Counted from the first letter of the stretch, positions 1-11,265 are shown. The stretch is 64,000 nucleotides of DNA from Alentia gelatinosa (GCA_950022655.1 OX465579.1:15475088-15539087); one strand, 5' to 3'. Made by a program: numbers and translations. The notes: generated by a model from the sequence alone, not told the origin.

Positions 1-23
1 AAAAAGACTTGAGCAAGTCTATA
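1..23 (+). repeat. 3' end of a dispersed repeat (AGACTTGAGCAAGTCT terminus)
   Basis: AAAGACTTGAGCAAGTCTAT is the hairpin terminus of the repeat seen whole at 36261-36701. The body lies left of the window. Confidence 0.55.
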
Positions 24-84
24 TAGAGCTAGGAGAGGTGGTATTACTGTCAGTTCAGGGTCTTTCTATAGTGTTACGTAAGAA

Positions 85-499
85 GTAGTTACCATAGACA
101 ATAATCGATGGTTTTTGTGACAAGCGGCCATAACCCACGAGGGGTTGACGCGCAGTAATACACAGGCGCTAGCGAGTGTATTGCGACGTCAACCTCGAGT
201 GGTTTACAGAGCCACCTGTCAACAAAATCATCGTTTGTTGCATTTATTATCCATCTTTTTTTAAATAAATCAAACCCACTAATTTTCATAAGAATGGGTA
301 TAACAATAGGAACTATTTCTTTGCTCTATAGCAAAAAGGGACTATTTTTCCCGTATACCATGGTTTTGAGGTCGTATACCACAGGTTTGAATCCGTATAC
401 CACAGTTATGGTATCTGACAGGTTTTATATAATGGGTTGTGGTTTACTGAGTCCCCATACATTTTTCAATGGGGGCTTTTGTATATGATGGATAATAAA
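85..499 (-). mobile_element. Frame-and-hairpin element, TTATTATCCATC subfamily
   Basis: The hairpin at 88-240 has arms running from CGATGGTTTTTGTGACA through AACCCACGAGGGGTTGACG and back, with apex ACACAGGCGCTAGCGAGTGT. The frame module, about 243-499, runs from TTATTATCCATC to GATGGATAATAA. It contains three copies of CGTATACCACAG-like text and GTGGTTTACTGAG, which repeats the arm word GTGGTTTACAGAG. Near-identical in plan to 37562-37950. Confidence 0.7.
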
Positions 500-582
500 G
501 TCCCATATTTCATTGGGGCGAAGAAGCAGAGTTGTAATATCAAGAGACACCTTCATTAAACCGTATTTCATATCTCCTTCAG

Positions 583-845
583 GACCTTGTGAACTTCCGG
601 TTGAGAAGCCCCGCATCACGCAGCCCGTGGAGCGAAGCGAGGAGCCCCGTAGTCAACCCGACCCGGGCTACAAGGTGGCGCCACCGGAGGATGACCCCAA
701 CGTGTCCGACTTCGAGGACGAGTACGAGAACAAACACGAGTTTTACCATAACAGCGCCACTCGTGGTCGTGCCACGAACTTTGCTGTTGCTGGGGCTTCC
801 TTTTTGTTGACAGTATTCGTGGTGGCACGAAGTTCACGCAGGTGA
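583..845 (+). CDS. Putative last exon of an unidentified plus-strand gene, tail-anchored C terminus
   Basis: The acceptor TTTCATATCTCCTTCAG ends at 582. The following 263 bases are GC-rich, unlike the neighbours, and stay open to TGA at 843-845. The frame reads CELPVEKPRITQPVERSEEP, then an acidic segment (PPEDDPNVSDFEDEYENKHE), then HNSATRGRAT and a 17-residue hydrophobic stretch (NFAVAGASFLLTVFVVA) closed by RSSRR. A short membrane span with a basic tail at the very C terminus resembles tail-anchored, often mitochondrial outer-membrane, proteins. I do not recognise the family; upstream exons would lie left of the window. The ATG at 513 lies upstream of the acceptor and is probably not the start. 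It could instead be a fortuitous open frame. Confidence 0.4.
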
Positions 846-1125
846 AACCCGCTGCACGCCACCTGAAGCCCCAGCAAGTCCCGCAAACGCCAAGACTTGT
901 TCAAGACCATTGCACATACCCCTTGGTCGCATATATATACTTCAAGAAAGAGGAGTGTCTCCCACTATACACTAAAGGCTCTGGCCCACAGAGTTCACGA
1001 CACACTCCGACACGTTACGATAGAGATTGTTTCAACCTTCCGATACGGCTGCGATGTGGTGATTTAGTGTCGCACTCTGACACACCACGATATAGAATTT
1101 GTCAACCTTCCGACATGGCTATAGA
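846..1125. other. 3' flank of the 583-845 exon, no further feature
   Basis: Moderately GC sequence with CGTTACGATAGAGATTGTTT and CACGATATAGAATTTGTC, a loose direct repeat (1014-1060 and 1082-1110). No AATAAA close to the stop. Confidence 0.4.
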
Positions 1126-1322
1126 CCCGTTTCCATTGGCTGATGAAAACGGTGTAGATATTTTTAGTTCTCCTAATAGCCTATAGATCTGCATTGTGCC
1201 TCGGAAGAGATAAGGGTCCGTCGGCGATTCCTGACTGTAGATCGGTGATGGCCAATAGAAATTGGCTTTTAGGAGAATTAGAGAAAAATCTAAACCGTTT
1301 TCGTCGGCCAATGCAAACGGGC
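1126..1322. mobile_element. Foldback MITE of about 195 bases
   Basis: CCCGTTTCCATTGGCTGATG at the left returns as its inverse CGTCGGCCAATGCAAACGGG at the right, with AAACGGT, TAGAT and TTCTCCTAA words also mirrored. The centre is ATCTGCATTGTGCCTCGGAA. Fragments lie at 6657-6720 and 7100-7225. Confidence 0.65.
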
Positions 1323-1934
1323 CTTATGATGCAGGATTTTTGATTTTGTAGCCATGTCGTAGCCATGTCAGTGTGTGTTGCAAACAGTGGGTGCGGGCCC
1401 TTGGACCAGAGACTAGAGACATGCCATGGATTACAGCAATGCCAGGATTGCAATGAACGTCCGGAAATATCCGTATGCCACACCAACACTTACGATCAAT
1501 GGTATTGAGACGATGTGACATGATACACTGGATACGCGATCGGCTGCACCAAAGAAGTATTCATTGCGGATGATAGATTGGTTGCAATGTTCTAGTGACC
1601 CCAGGAACAAGATATTGATGGTGTACGAGTGGCAGACTGGAAGGAGTCGGTGGATCGCTACGACGGATGTCAGAGTCGTATAGTGTGAACACAGTCGAGA
1701 GCGGCAGTGGTATAACATCGGGGGCTGAACGTTGTGTACACGTAATCTATGCACGTGAGAACGGGGCAAACTCGGTGCAAGTTTCATGTAGGGTGCTACG
1801 TGCTTTGTCACTCTCCTCCCAGATGCGGGCACTCGGTGGTTCGCTTCTAACCTGTGCTTGGAGAGTGTCCCTCTGACAGGTCTGCTTGATTGGTGAAGAC
1901 AATCTGAAACTCAAGACCCGATTCGATACCAGCT
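1323..1934. other. No supported feature
   Basis: Open frames on both strands (up to 133 codons) lack domains, splice context or codon signal. No repeat partner elsewhere in the window. Confidence 0.4.
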
Positions 1935-2237
1935 CATCTAGTATAGAGGAAACCTATGAACGTTTAGTGTCAGAGCTCGTATCCCATCCAGTGTGAACCG
2001 CGTAGTAATTCACAAGGCGCAGCCGCGTGAATTACATCGCGATTCAAACGAGATTAGATCGAGCTCTGACCCTATACTTTAATAGGTTTCTGAATTTATC
2101 TCACCCCTCATATTGACTACTGGGCTAACATTTGTGACATTACCCCCCATTCAGTATTTTTACTAAATACTCAACGGGCGTTGGATATAAGTCCCCAATG
2201 TTAAGTCTATGGGGGAAAAACATACCAGGGGTGAGAT
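1935..2237 (-). mobile_element. Frame-and-hairpin element, TTATCTCACCCC subfamily
   Basis: Hairpin first: TCAGAGCTCGTATCCCATCC against GATCGAGCTCTGA, apex TTCACAAGGCGCAGCCGCGTGAA. The frame module, 2096-2237, runs from TTATCTCACCCC to AGGGGTGAGATGA, with ATGTTAAGTCTATGGGG inside. Sister copy at 58645-58922. Confidence 0.7.
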
Positions 2238-3835
2238 GATGGGGAGTAATTGTCTGAAGAGGTATTGATGTGTATAGGGCAACAGAGGAATAAACCTAAG
2301 TAGACTTGGTTAAACATATGATGCTCTGACAGACCTCTCATTATATGGATATAGATACAAGATGTGTTCTATTTTTATGATAAAGCTTGTATAGTCCCTC
2401 GGCATGGTTTCTGAAGTAAATGCACATATTTGTGGATACGATATATTATTGGCTATAAAATAGGACTTAGCCTTCAATGTGACCGACCTTACGGTAATGG
2501 AAACCATAGACTTGCAGATAGCCGATCCGTTCATGAATATGCTGTAACTATATACAAGGAGAGAAAGCTGCTTTTAACTGAAACAAGTTACACCATAGTT
2601 CACAAACCTACACCAGACATATTTAGTGACTAAAGAATGCATAGAAATCGTATTTATTTTGTAAGGAATATGAAATCACCTAGCTGTCCTCCAAAAGTAA
2701 CTGATTTACTCACACTGCTATAGCCTCATCTTCTTGGATCCCCCATGAATTTTATAAACACAGTTCCATTCATCATGATAAGAGGTAGCAATCCATGTAC
2801 ATACATGTATTTAAACCCTATTAGGCAGTTGGAGAGACAAGCAAACCCCTTGAGGCCAATAACCACGTCTACGACAAAGAGAATGACGTAAAGACGTTGG
2901 CGCATAGTTAAAATCCGATTTTAATAAGGTGTAAATATTCTAATCATGAATTAAATATGTAGGACACTTAGGGAAGTGTGTGTGATATAACTGCTGATGC
3001 CATGGCCAGACGACGCCACCAGTCAGATAAATAATGTATTAATCTGGGAGGGATGTATCATTAAAGACAATCATAAATAGCTGGAAAAAAAAGATGTCAT
3101 ATTCATCAGTACGTAAGTGAGACTTGGTTGGCATCTTAAAGGAGTAAGGTCTACAAACTACGTCATCCAGACATGATGTATCAATCGTGAATCATACTCG
3201 ACAACTTCCCTGTTTCTTGTGTGGTTTTCTATTGAGAATAGAAGTCTGGTTGAACTGCAGTTTATAATACTGAGACCGTTTCTTTTTACTGTTTTATTTT
3301 TGTTGGTTTTCTTTTTTTTTTCTTTTTTGGTGAGAGAAACACACAGACTTGTGGTATTTTCATTGTCTGTCACCTGCTACGGTTCAGTTAGAAATAAAGG
3401 TCATCATAATCGTTGAAACCATAACAGGTGAATTCTGTACAGTGTAAACCCATAAAACTCATCATTTTGTATATAATGCCTTTTTGCATCGGGACTATGT
3501 AAATGTTTTGTATTGTACATTAAATTATCCCAAAGCTTAATAAGCCGTTGTTGTTGTTATTCTTGCTTTATAATTTTTATTCCCACAAAGAATGATGTCT
3601 GAAGGAAACTTCCAGATTTAATTAAACTATATATCATTTCTAGAAAAGCTTATTTCAGGAATTGTCATAGATTAAGAGTGATCTCCCTAAACTGAAAGGG
3701 TCGTTGGCTTCCTAATCTGACATCACTACTACTACGAGGATCTCCTTAATTGTCCGGAATTTGGTCTAACTCATTCCTAGACAGATGCATTATCTCGAAC
3801 CGGTATTTTTCTGAAGGTATTGTCCCCAATCCTCG
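2238..3835. other. Unassigned AT-rich interval
   Basis: Only a T-rich tract at 3280-3330 stands out. No coding signal or repeat shared with the rest of the window. Confidence 0.45.
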
Positions 3836-4068
3836 ATGGTTAATTGGGTGAGTTTTTTCAATATTTATTGATGATAATGTTTCTTATCATGTATATATAC
3901 GGGTAGAGGTAAAATAAAAAATGCAGTCAATGAAAGTAATTCATTTGACCACTATGTAATTCACTCAGCTTCGCTTTATGGATTACTCCTCGGTGAAACT
4001 CGGTGGAGTACGGACCAAGTTATCTTCATCTCATGAGTTTCCTTCTAATCATGGTTTTTGGACCAGTG
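3836..4068 (+). mobile_element. Frame-and-hairpin element, decayed
   Basis: The frame module is reduced to TTAATTGGGTGAG and GGGTAGAGGTAAAATAAAA. The hairpin 3918-4068 has arms around ATGAAAGTAATTC / TCTTCATCTCATGAG, GACCACTATGTAATTC and apex CACTCAGCTTCGCTT. Same arms as 41215-41390 and 48040-48195. Confidence 0.55.
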
Positions 4069-4507
4069 CTATTGCCACCAATCCGTGACTAATTAGAGAA
4101 AACTGATTTGACAGAAAGTTCATCCACTATGGTAGCTCTTAATTATACTGTGTAGCTTCTACATCAATATCGGTTTTAATTAGATCTATAAAATCGTTTT
4201 CCTATTCATAGATTTGCTTAAGAATTTAGCAGATAAAAGTCATAGGACGATTCTAAGATACTTGTCAATAATAGCATCTTTGCCTTTGATGCCAAGAGCA
4301 TTATTCTGTACCAGATGACTGTCAATTATTTCAGAGCCATCTAGAATAGATAACTGATGGGTTTCTTTCACCTGCACCATCTTCCCCATTCTAATGGTTC
4401 CAGTCTTCACTCGATACTGCATCATTGCGTTTCCTCAAAGGGAATATCCAGATTATGAAACTCAATGAGCCATATAAACAGAAACTAGGAGCTAATGTTA
4501 TTTCCAT

Positions 4508-4832
4508 TTACCATGGAAGAGCACGGTTTATCTCACCCCTGGAATAAATGTCCATAGGCTTAACATTGGGAATTCATTCTCCATGCCCCTACGAGTATTG
4601 CAGTCTGTTCTCCATGGTCTATATCCTGTGTGTTGTCCATTCTTTTAGTGTGTACAGGGGTGAGATAAATACAGAAAGCAACTCGTTTAGGTCAAAGAAG
4701 TAGTTCTCCAACTTGTTTAAATACGATGTGATCTTCACTCGGCTGTCGCCTCATTCATATCACTCCGCATCAAACTCGTGAAGAACGACGACTTTGACCA
4801 AAACTTGTTGGTTTCTTCTTTAATACCTAAAT
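4508..4832 (+). mobile_element. Frame-and-hairpin element, TTATCTCACCCC subfamily
   Basis: The frame runs from TTATCTCACCCCTGGAATAA through CATAGGCTTAACATTGGGA to GTACAGGGGTGAGATAAATA. The hairpin follows at once: CAACTCGTTTAGGTCAAAGA ... TTTGACCAAAACTTGTTGG, apex CACTCGGCTGTCGCCTCATT. The arm word TTCTCCAACTTG echoes ATTCTCCATG in the frame. Relatives at 18914 and 48384. Confidence 0.72.
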
Positions 4833-5089
4833 TACCTCATGAAATAAAAGTAAGGGAATATCATAAGAAATTATGTATTTGAGCCATCTATATTTGATAG
4901 AAAACGAATTATCAAGAACGTTTCAACGAACCTAGAGAATTAATTTGATAGCCGTTCTCAAGTGTCATGAACAGGATTACTTAATGAAACTAATTTCTGG
5001 TATTAGAATCAGTGTATAAATCCTAATGCATAAAAGATGTCTCTGAATCAGGTCCTATATGGGTCTAAGTATAACCAGGTTCAATAACC

Positions 5090-5144
5090 AGGGAGCTGTT
5101 TCAAAACTTGGGTTAAGTCTATGGTTTTGAAACAGCTCCCAGGT
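5090..5144. mobile_element. Miniature palindrome, about 55 bases
   Basis: CAGGGAGCTGTTTCAAAAC and its inverse GTTTTGAAACAGCTCCCAG enclose 17 bases. The CAGG-type ends resemble hAT-derived terminal repeats. No target duplication could be assigned. Confidence 0.5.
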
Positions 5145-5532
5145 CAGTGGATAAAGGTAAGGAGTAAGTGTATGAGAGTGGGGGAGAGGTGCTAATATGG
5201 AGTGGCTGGGTTGAGATAGTCATGTATGCCTACCCATCTACCAACCTCATACCTGCTCACTGGGTCAGTGTTTCTTTGAAAAGCATAGCAAATGGTCTGC
5301 CCCTTCAGATGTGGAAGTTCCAATGCTATACAGTCAGGTGTATCCCATCAGATTTGAAATGTACATTCATTGTAAAGTGGTAGGAGAGCAGTGAGCTAGA
5401 AAAACAGTCTTGAGTGTAGCTAGTTGGTCAGTAAAGTAGATGGAGTGGTTGTGGGAGGGGAGGGGATGAGGGTTATTCTGGCATAACTGTAGAGTGGGCT
5501 CAACATGCCTCACCATGCTGATTTATGATTAA

Positions 5533-5814
5533 AGCCCGGCGTCCACCTACTACGATAGAATCGTAGACCTCCCGATATGGCACCGATACAAAATGTCAAA
5601 ATCGGAGACATATCAGGAAGGTGCAAAATCGTAGACATATGTCTAGACAAGCCAATTCACCATGCGTTGTATGGGGTTTTTATCGGTGTCTAATGGCAAA
5701 AACGTGGTCAACTGCCCCAATATCAGGTAACCTTCCGACGCGATTTTGTTTTTTTTCTGGGAGGTGCATTGTAGACCATATCGGTGCCATATCGTAGTAG
5801 GTGGACGCCGGGCC
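5533..5814. mobile_element. PIF/Harbinger-like MITE, full copy 1
   Basis: Termini GCCCGGCGTCCACCTACTAC and its inverse, flanked by TAA on the left. About 282 bases. Internally there are ATCGTAGACCTCCCGATATG, GACATATGTCTAGACA and CGTGGTCAACTGCCCC, and no transposase. GGC/GCC termini with 3-base TWA duplications elsewhere in the family point to PIF/Harbinger. Confidence 0.75.
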
Positions 5815-5827
5815 TTCGAAATAGATA

Positions 5828-6232
5828 TTATCCTACCCCTAATAAAAAGCCGCCATAGACTAAACATAAGCAAATTTTATGTGGCATGCTGTGATATAAA
5901 GTATTTTTTACGCCACTAGAGTAATAAAAAAAAATTGACCAATCAGATACCAGGATGTCAGCTACTACAAAAATTTTCCGGTTGCACTCAAAATGCCCAT
6001 TCAGATGTTGCTATCATGATACAAAATAATCGGCAAATAGAACTCACACCTGAAGTGTAGAGACGGGGTAGGATAAATACAGAACCGAACTCGAGTTAGC
6101 CTAACTAGTTTTCAAGCCACTCCCGACAGGTCTGCTACTCACTACACTCGGCTATCGCCTCGTGTAGTGATACACGACCTGTCCGTTGTGGCATAAAAAC
6201 TAATCAGGCTAACTCGAGTTCAGTTCTATTTA
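5828..6232 (+). mobile_element. Frame-and-hairpin element, TTATCCTACCCC subfamily
   Basis: Frame TTATCCTACCCCTAATAAAA ... GGGGTAGGATAAATAC, with a GACCAATCAG CCAAT-type word at about 5937. The hairpin arms run from ACTCGAGTTAGCC through CGACAGGTCTG to their inverses, with apex ACACTCGGCTATCGCCTCGTGT. Confidence 0.72.
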
Positions 6233-6389
6233 ATTATGATGATACTATAAGAGAATATCTAGAAATTCTAAAATGTGGTAATCACATAGTAAAACACAAG
6301 TTATTTTCTTCAAACCTTTACCAAATACTGTAAATGCCTGATACTATACATTTAAGTCACTGACATTGGTTTTTGAAAGAATTTAATAA

Positions 6390-6720
6390 AACTCTATTTC
6401 TCAGTACATTTCATATATGAATTGAGCAAATATCAATAGGCCTATTTTATAGATTGAGCTCTGACAAACTTGATATTTGAATTATTTGGCATATCAAGGA
6501 ACCAGTTTGAACATAAAATTGTCAATATCTAAAAATCATCAGGTGGTGCCACTACGAATTACCAGATATGCCTTTAGGATTATTAAGTATGAGGTCATCC
6601 ATATCAGTTTGAGTACAGTGTTATCAATAGTTTTGCGTCAGCAGTACTAAGTGTCAGTCGGTGGTTCCTGACGGCCAATGAAAAAGGGATTTTAGGAGAA
6701 CTAAAAAATCCTACATCACT
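6390..6720. repeat. Partial copy of the 62.0 kb TTAA element, followed by a foldback scrap
   Basis: 6395-6590 parallels 62340-62535: TTTCTCAGTACATTTCATAT, GAGCAAATATCAATAGGCCT, ATGCCTTTA. 6657-6720 then holds CGGTGGTTCCTGACGGCCAA and TTTTAGGAGAACTAAAAAAT, a piece of the foldback element at 1126. Confidence 0.5.
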
Positions 6721-7099
6721 TTAATTGACATGTCTTTTCTTTCTATCCAGGTACACATTTACCAACAAAAAAGAGCCTTTGCTTAAATTAGAGGACAATT
6801 TTGTTCAAGAAGATATTGCTTAAGGTGATGATTATAGCTTACAACTCTGTGTGAATTAGGTATATTCCAAGGTATAAGACACTTGTATCAGGAGAGAAAC
6901 ATTTCTCAGTTCAATGTGGCATTAACACATGGAGTATTATGGAAGTACAACTGGTCAGGGTGGAGAATACACATGTTTATCGATTATATTATATTTGCTT
7001 AAGGAAACTATGAAACTTCATGTAATTTGTACTTGTATGCTCAATAAAAAAAAGAGCATTTCTCGGTATGAAAAAAAACATATATAAAAACAAAATTCT
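6721..7099. other. Unassigned AT-rich interval
   Basis: A-runs near 7048 and 7070. No recognisable gene or family member. Confidence 0.4.
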
Positions 7100-7225
7100 A
7101 CACCTTTTTCGTCGGCCAATGGAAATGGCCTTCTTCAAGCCTGTTTCCATTCACCAATGTGGCGTCGGTGGTTCCCGACTGTAGGTCGGTGGCGAAAAGT
7201 CGGCCATTGTAAAATGCCTTATACA
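7100..7225. repeat. Partial copy of the 1.1 kb foldback MITE
   Basis: TTTTTCGTCGGCCAATGGAA, TGTTTCCATTCACCAATG, GTCGGTGGTTCCCGACTGTA and GTCGGTGGCGAAAAG match words of 1126-1322 in rearranged order. Confidence 0.45.
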
Positions 7226-7486
7226 GTGTCCTTGAGCAGCGATCTCATCATTTGCTTCGTTTGGTGACTCATAGCTCCCAGTAGTTTGTAAGTGTTTAGT
7301 AATGAGGTTTTTTTATGTTAAAGTCATCATTAATGTCACTACCAGTACTTATTATGAGGAGTCACTGAGCCCCTAACTTTGTTCTAATTAAGTGCGTTCA
7401 TCGACAGTGATGGCAATCAGTTGCATTTATCTTCTTTTTTTCCTTTTACTTATTAGTCATTTTACATTTTATTCAGTCCTAACTAA

Positions 7487-7730
7487 GGCCCGGCGTCCAC
7501 CTACTACGATATGGCCCGATATGGTCCACGATGCACCTCCCGATACAAAATCAAAATCGCGTCGGAAGGTCACCTAATATGGGGGTAGTTGACCACGTTT
7601 CTGCGATTAGACATGTCTAGACATATGTCTACGATTATGCATCTTCCCGATGTGCCTCCGATATTGATTTTTTGTATCGGAGCCATATCGGTAGGTCTAT
7701 ATTTCTATCGTAGTAGGTGGACGCCGGGCC
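7487..7730. mobile_element. PIF/Harbinger-like MITE, copy 2 (short)
   Basis: Exact TAA duplication at 7484-7486 and 7731-7733. Opposite orientation to copy 1 and about 40 bases shorter, with part of the CGTAGAC/CGGTGTCTAATC centre missing. Confidence 0.8.
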
Positions 7731-7731
7731 T

Positions 7732-7957
7732 AAAAGGCGTATCCCACTATCACAATTTGAGCCTCCAACACACTACGATAGCCTTACGACAAGCGTTCCG
7801 ATGAAAAAAAATGAAATTTTTATCGGAAGGAACGAGTCTAGCTTTCACGATGGACCCATTCCTTCCGATAAAAATTTCATTTTTTCATCGGAACGCTTGT
7901 CGTAAGGCTATCGTAGTGTGTCGGAGGCTCAAATCGTGATAGTGGGATACCCCTTTT
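7732..7957. mobile_element. Large foldback element abutting MITE copy 2
   Basis: Arms of about 95 bases: AAAAGG-GTATCCCACTATCA on the left returns as TGATAGTGGGATACCCCTTTT on the right, with CGACAAGCGTTCCGATGAAA and its inverse further in. The loop is about 35 bases around CGAGTCTAGCTTTCACGATG. It is wedged between MITE copies 2 and 3 without spacer. Confidence 0.7.
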
Positions 7958-7964
7958 ACAGCTA

Positions 7965-8085
7965 GGCCCGGCGTCCACCTACTACGATAGAAAACTAGAC
8001 CTGAGACCTGAGCCGATATGGCTCCGATACAAAACGTTGATATTGGAGACATATCGGGAAGGTGCAAAATCGTAGACAAATGTCA
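7965..8085. mobile_element. PIF/Harbinger-like MITE, left half only
   Basis: Starts GGCCCGGCGTCCACCTACTA after CTA and follows the family to GTAGACAAATGTC near 8085, then stops. The right half is absent. It contains a local TAGACCTGAGACCTGAGCC duplication. Confidence 0.65.
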
Positions 8086-8212
8086 TATCTTGAGGTGTTA
8101 TCTTCATTTTTAGATATATGATACACTATAATTCGGGAAATATCCCATCAATAATATTTCCCAGTACACATAGAATAACAATATATTTTTTCAGGCACTA
8201 AAAGTTCTGTAA

Positions 8213-8494
8213 GGCCCGGCGTGCACCTACTACGATAGAATCGTAGACCTCCCGATATGGCACCGATACAAAATGTCAAAATCAGTGCCATATCGGGAAG
8301 GCGCAAAATCGTAGACATATGTCTAGACAAACCAATCCACCATGCGTTGTATGGGGTTTTTATCGGTGTCTAATCGCAGAAACGTGGTCAACTGCCCCGA
8401 TATCAGGTAACCTTCCGATGCGATTTTGATTTTTTATCGGGAGGTGCATCGTAGACCATATCGGTGCCATATCGTAGTAGGTGGACGCCAGGCC
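8213..8494. mobile_element. PIF/Harbinger-like MITE, full copy 3
   Basis: TAA at 8210-8212 on the left and TTA at 8495-8497 on the right. 282 bases, nearly identical in layout to 5533-5814. Confidence 0.78.
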
Positions 8495-8879
8495 TTACAA
8501 GTCAAACTAAGAAAATATTGATTTGAGACACTTAAACCTAATGTGGGGATATGTATCGTCTATTTATTTCCAGAATTTCATAATTTTCTAATCAGTATTT
8601 CACACTTGAGAACAATTGTCCCGACAGAATATTCTACTATGTTCATGATTACCCACCACCATTTCAACATGATGAAATGTTATAGAGACCCTACGATAAA
8701 GCTTTTGCATCAACATTTTTCATAGGAGCCTAATCGCAGAGCAGTGTCGTATATCGTATGATATAGAGATTACGACACTAGCCAGTTACAACTGTACTAG
8801 GTGATTGCTTGATGTGTCATTGTAAATACCATTACTAAGATTAAGGTTGTTAGTTGCTAGCTAGTTCTGCAAGCCATGA

Positions 8880-8988
8880 GTGAAAACTGTAATCAAGCCA
8901 AGTACGATGCACTGAGCTAAATTGAAAACAGGCAAGTTGCCTTATTTTGTTCAGTATAAATAAACGGCTAAAAAAAAAACTAAAAAAA
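8880..8988 (+). mobile_element. LINE 3' tail, severely truncated
   Basis: GAAAACAGGCAAGTTGCCTT, AGTATAAATAAACGGCTAA and an A-run match the 3' end of the LINE at 18160-18218. Confidence 0.55.
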
Positions 8989-9063
8989 ACTGCCCCGATA
9001 AGAGGTAACCTGCCGACGCGATTTCGTTTTTTTGGTGGGAGCTGCATCATAGGGCATATCGGA
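8989..9063. mobile_element. PIF-like MITE fragment after a LINE tail
   Basis: CTGCCCCGATAAGAGGTAAC, GCCGACGCGATTTCG and GGGCATATCGG match the right third of the MITE. No terminus is kept. Confidence 0.6.
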
Positions 9064-9071
9064 CTGTATCC

Positions 9072-9449
9072 ACAACAAGGCTACGGCAATGGCTTCCCGA
9101 CAAGGTCCAAGCTTGGCCTACGACTGGAGGCCTTGTCGTGGTTGAAGGACCCCAGTTTCCGACAAGACTATACGACAAGGCCACGACAAGGCCATGATTG
9201 GAAGCTTGTCGGGAGCCTTCCAACAAGGCTATAACAACATCCACCATGTTCTATTTTTCCCACGACTGGACCCTTGTTGTAGTGTGTCGGTACCATGGAC
9301 GTCTTTTTTTACGGGAACCAGCGACGTCTATGACACGCCCCAACAATGCTGTCGTAAAGCTCCACTTATTACGACAAGGCTGCGACAAGCGCCGATTGGA
9401 ACTTTCTTGTTGGCGCTTGACGTAGCTTGTTGGTGGACGCTCCCCTTTT
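9072..9449. mobile_element. GACAAGGC MITE, truncated second copy
   Basis: Reads as the opposite orientation of the element at 26625. Shared words include GACTGGAGGCCTTGTCGTGG, CCCAGTTTCCGACAAG, CGACAAGGCTGCGACAAGCG and the GGTGGACGCTCCCC end. The left terminus is missing where a PIF-like MITE fragment (8989-9063) abuts. Open frames here are by-products of the repeat. Confidence 0.65.
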
Positions 9450-9707
9450 TATGCAGCATTTCAACCCAACGACTAAATAGCCACCGAGTATGTGATCACT
9501 GTAAAAGGTTACTGGAGAACTCGCTTCGAAACGAAGTCGCCCTGTATGTTACAGGAGAACTCGCTCCGCTTTGGAGAAATCACCATGCGAAGTCGCCCCA
9601 CATTTTAAAGGAGACCCCCCCCCCCCCCCAACCCCATCCCACCTTGTGAAGATAAGACAGTTTCATATAAAAGGAAGTAAAACAGCGAATTTGTAAAATA
9701 ATCCCCA

Positions 9708-9797
9708 TAAGGTTTAGGTTTGTGGTTCGGTCTTGGTTTCAGGTTCGGGTTGGGTTTGGGGTTCGGGTTGGGGTTAAGGTTATAGGTTAAAGGTTTG
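9708..9797 (+). repeat. Degenerate G-rich telomere-like repeat
   Basis: GGTTCGGGTTGGGTTTGGGG, GTTCGGGTTGGGGTTAAGGT and GGTTTAGG: irregular GGGTT/GGTTC hexamer-like units without a perfect array. It follows a 15-base C-run at 9615-9629. Confidence 0.55.
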
Positions 9798-9839
9798 GTT
9801 TTCTTTTGGTTCCCCCTATCCCCCCGAGAAATATGAGAA

Positions 9840-10700
9840 ACGTGAGAGAAATTCGATCGTTAAGGTGAGGACCTTCGCATTTTCGCAGTCATTCGGAAGT
9901 GGTGGCGGACTATCAATGTGTATGAACAGTATCAAGACTATTCGATGAATTTGTATAAATATACCTCAATTTCCCCGAATTATCCTTGGTATTTTCCCAC
10001 GGAATACCCAAGATTGGATTGTGTTTCGGTAGTGACGTACGACATGATTCGTCACGGCTACAACTAGCGCCCTGATGGCGAACACTCCTAGCGGCAAAGG
10101 TGTGCAAACGAAAGGAGATTCCTGCCACTTTCGGCATGTCGTAAACCTGCCCCTGCACGGCCACACACGGACACGAGTAATCTACTAGACCGACTCTACC
10201 CGAGAACCCGCCGCCGCCTCCCGGCTCGCGTTCCCCGTCAAATGGGCTCAAAGCGCCCTGGAAATTGCAGCCCCTTGGCCTTAATTAAGATAAAATGGCG
10301 GTCGGCAGTGCTCGCACCACGACGGAATCTAAATCTTAATGCGCAGTGACATTGCCTTTCCGACGCGTTCAGCAAGACTAGCGGTAGGTTTATATCGTAG
10401 CTAGATCCCCCGATAGGGCTGCCCGAGTAAGTGGGGTCCCTATATATACCCCGGGACTTCCGCCTTCAAGCCCAACACCGACCACTGTGGGGTTACGAAT
10501 TGAAGGGGAGACTCAGCAAAGAGCCTATTTCGACGAGTCTATATGGCGGCAGGAGCGTGGGAAGATGTTGCCTGATTGTAGAGCACTTTCAAACAAGCAG
10601 ACGACAAAACGTATTGCGGCTGGAGTCTTCAAACCAATTGAAACTGCGTAGGAAAATGCTCCGGAGGGATGCCAAGAATGGGGCTTTCTATCTCCTACAT
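9840..10700 (+). other. CpG-richer stretch, possible unrecognised promoter or exon
   Basis: Contains TCGTCACGGCTACAAC, CCCGCCGCCGCCTCCCGGCT, AAAATGGCGG and TTCCGACGCGTTC, richer in CpG than the surroundings. Open frames of 112 and 132 codons occur but show no known domain or clear splice context. I infer only an island-like composition. Confidence 0.3.
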
Positions 10701-11265
10701 ATATATACAGCTGTGTTTGTACACAGCAATTGGGAACTACAACTGGGAAATTGCTTACTTGCTGTCATCCTTTCACTTTTCGTGTGTCATGTGCGAAGTT
10801 ATGTCGGTGAAATGGCGAGTATTCAGTAGACTGAGTGCTAGGCCACTTTGTCTGGTTTATCTAACATGAAATTCCTGTCATATATGTGGCACGATAAATT
10901 GGAAATGCTGAAACTGTAATACTTATACTGTTTGCCGTGATCTAATCCGCTGGATGCCATAATATGAAGTTATTTGATAGATGTCGAGACAGTGTATTGT
11001 ATTCAGATAGCAATTTCTCAGAAACTGAAAATAATTGAAGATCATGTACACAGGAGGACATTTAAAATGTCCTTGGATGATCTAAGGGCTTGTGTATATA
11101 GGCTTGTGAGTATATATTCACGGATCTTTGTGTATATATGAGGCCTAGATCATTTTAAGCTAGGCAGATACTGAAGCAAGAGAAAGCGTAGAAAAATAGA
11201 CATGAGAGAAAAAGACAAACATAAAGTGATTGACTATGAGGTTAAATTTGGGCAAATAATGAGAT
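10701..11265. other. Unassigned interval
   Basis: A TGTGTATATA-type run at 11090-11140 is the only pattern. No gene seen. Confidence 0.4.

Noticed and set aside
9194..9649. 151-codon plus-strand frame
   Set aside because: It lies almost wholly in the GACAAGGC MITE and a C-run; no domain.
10431..10829. 132-codon frame in a CpG-richer stretch
   Set aside because: No recognisable domain and no convincing promoter or splice signals.
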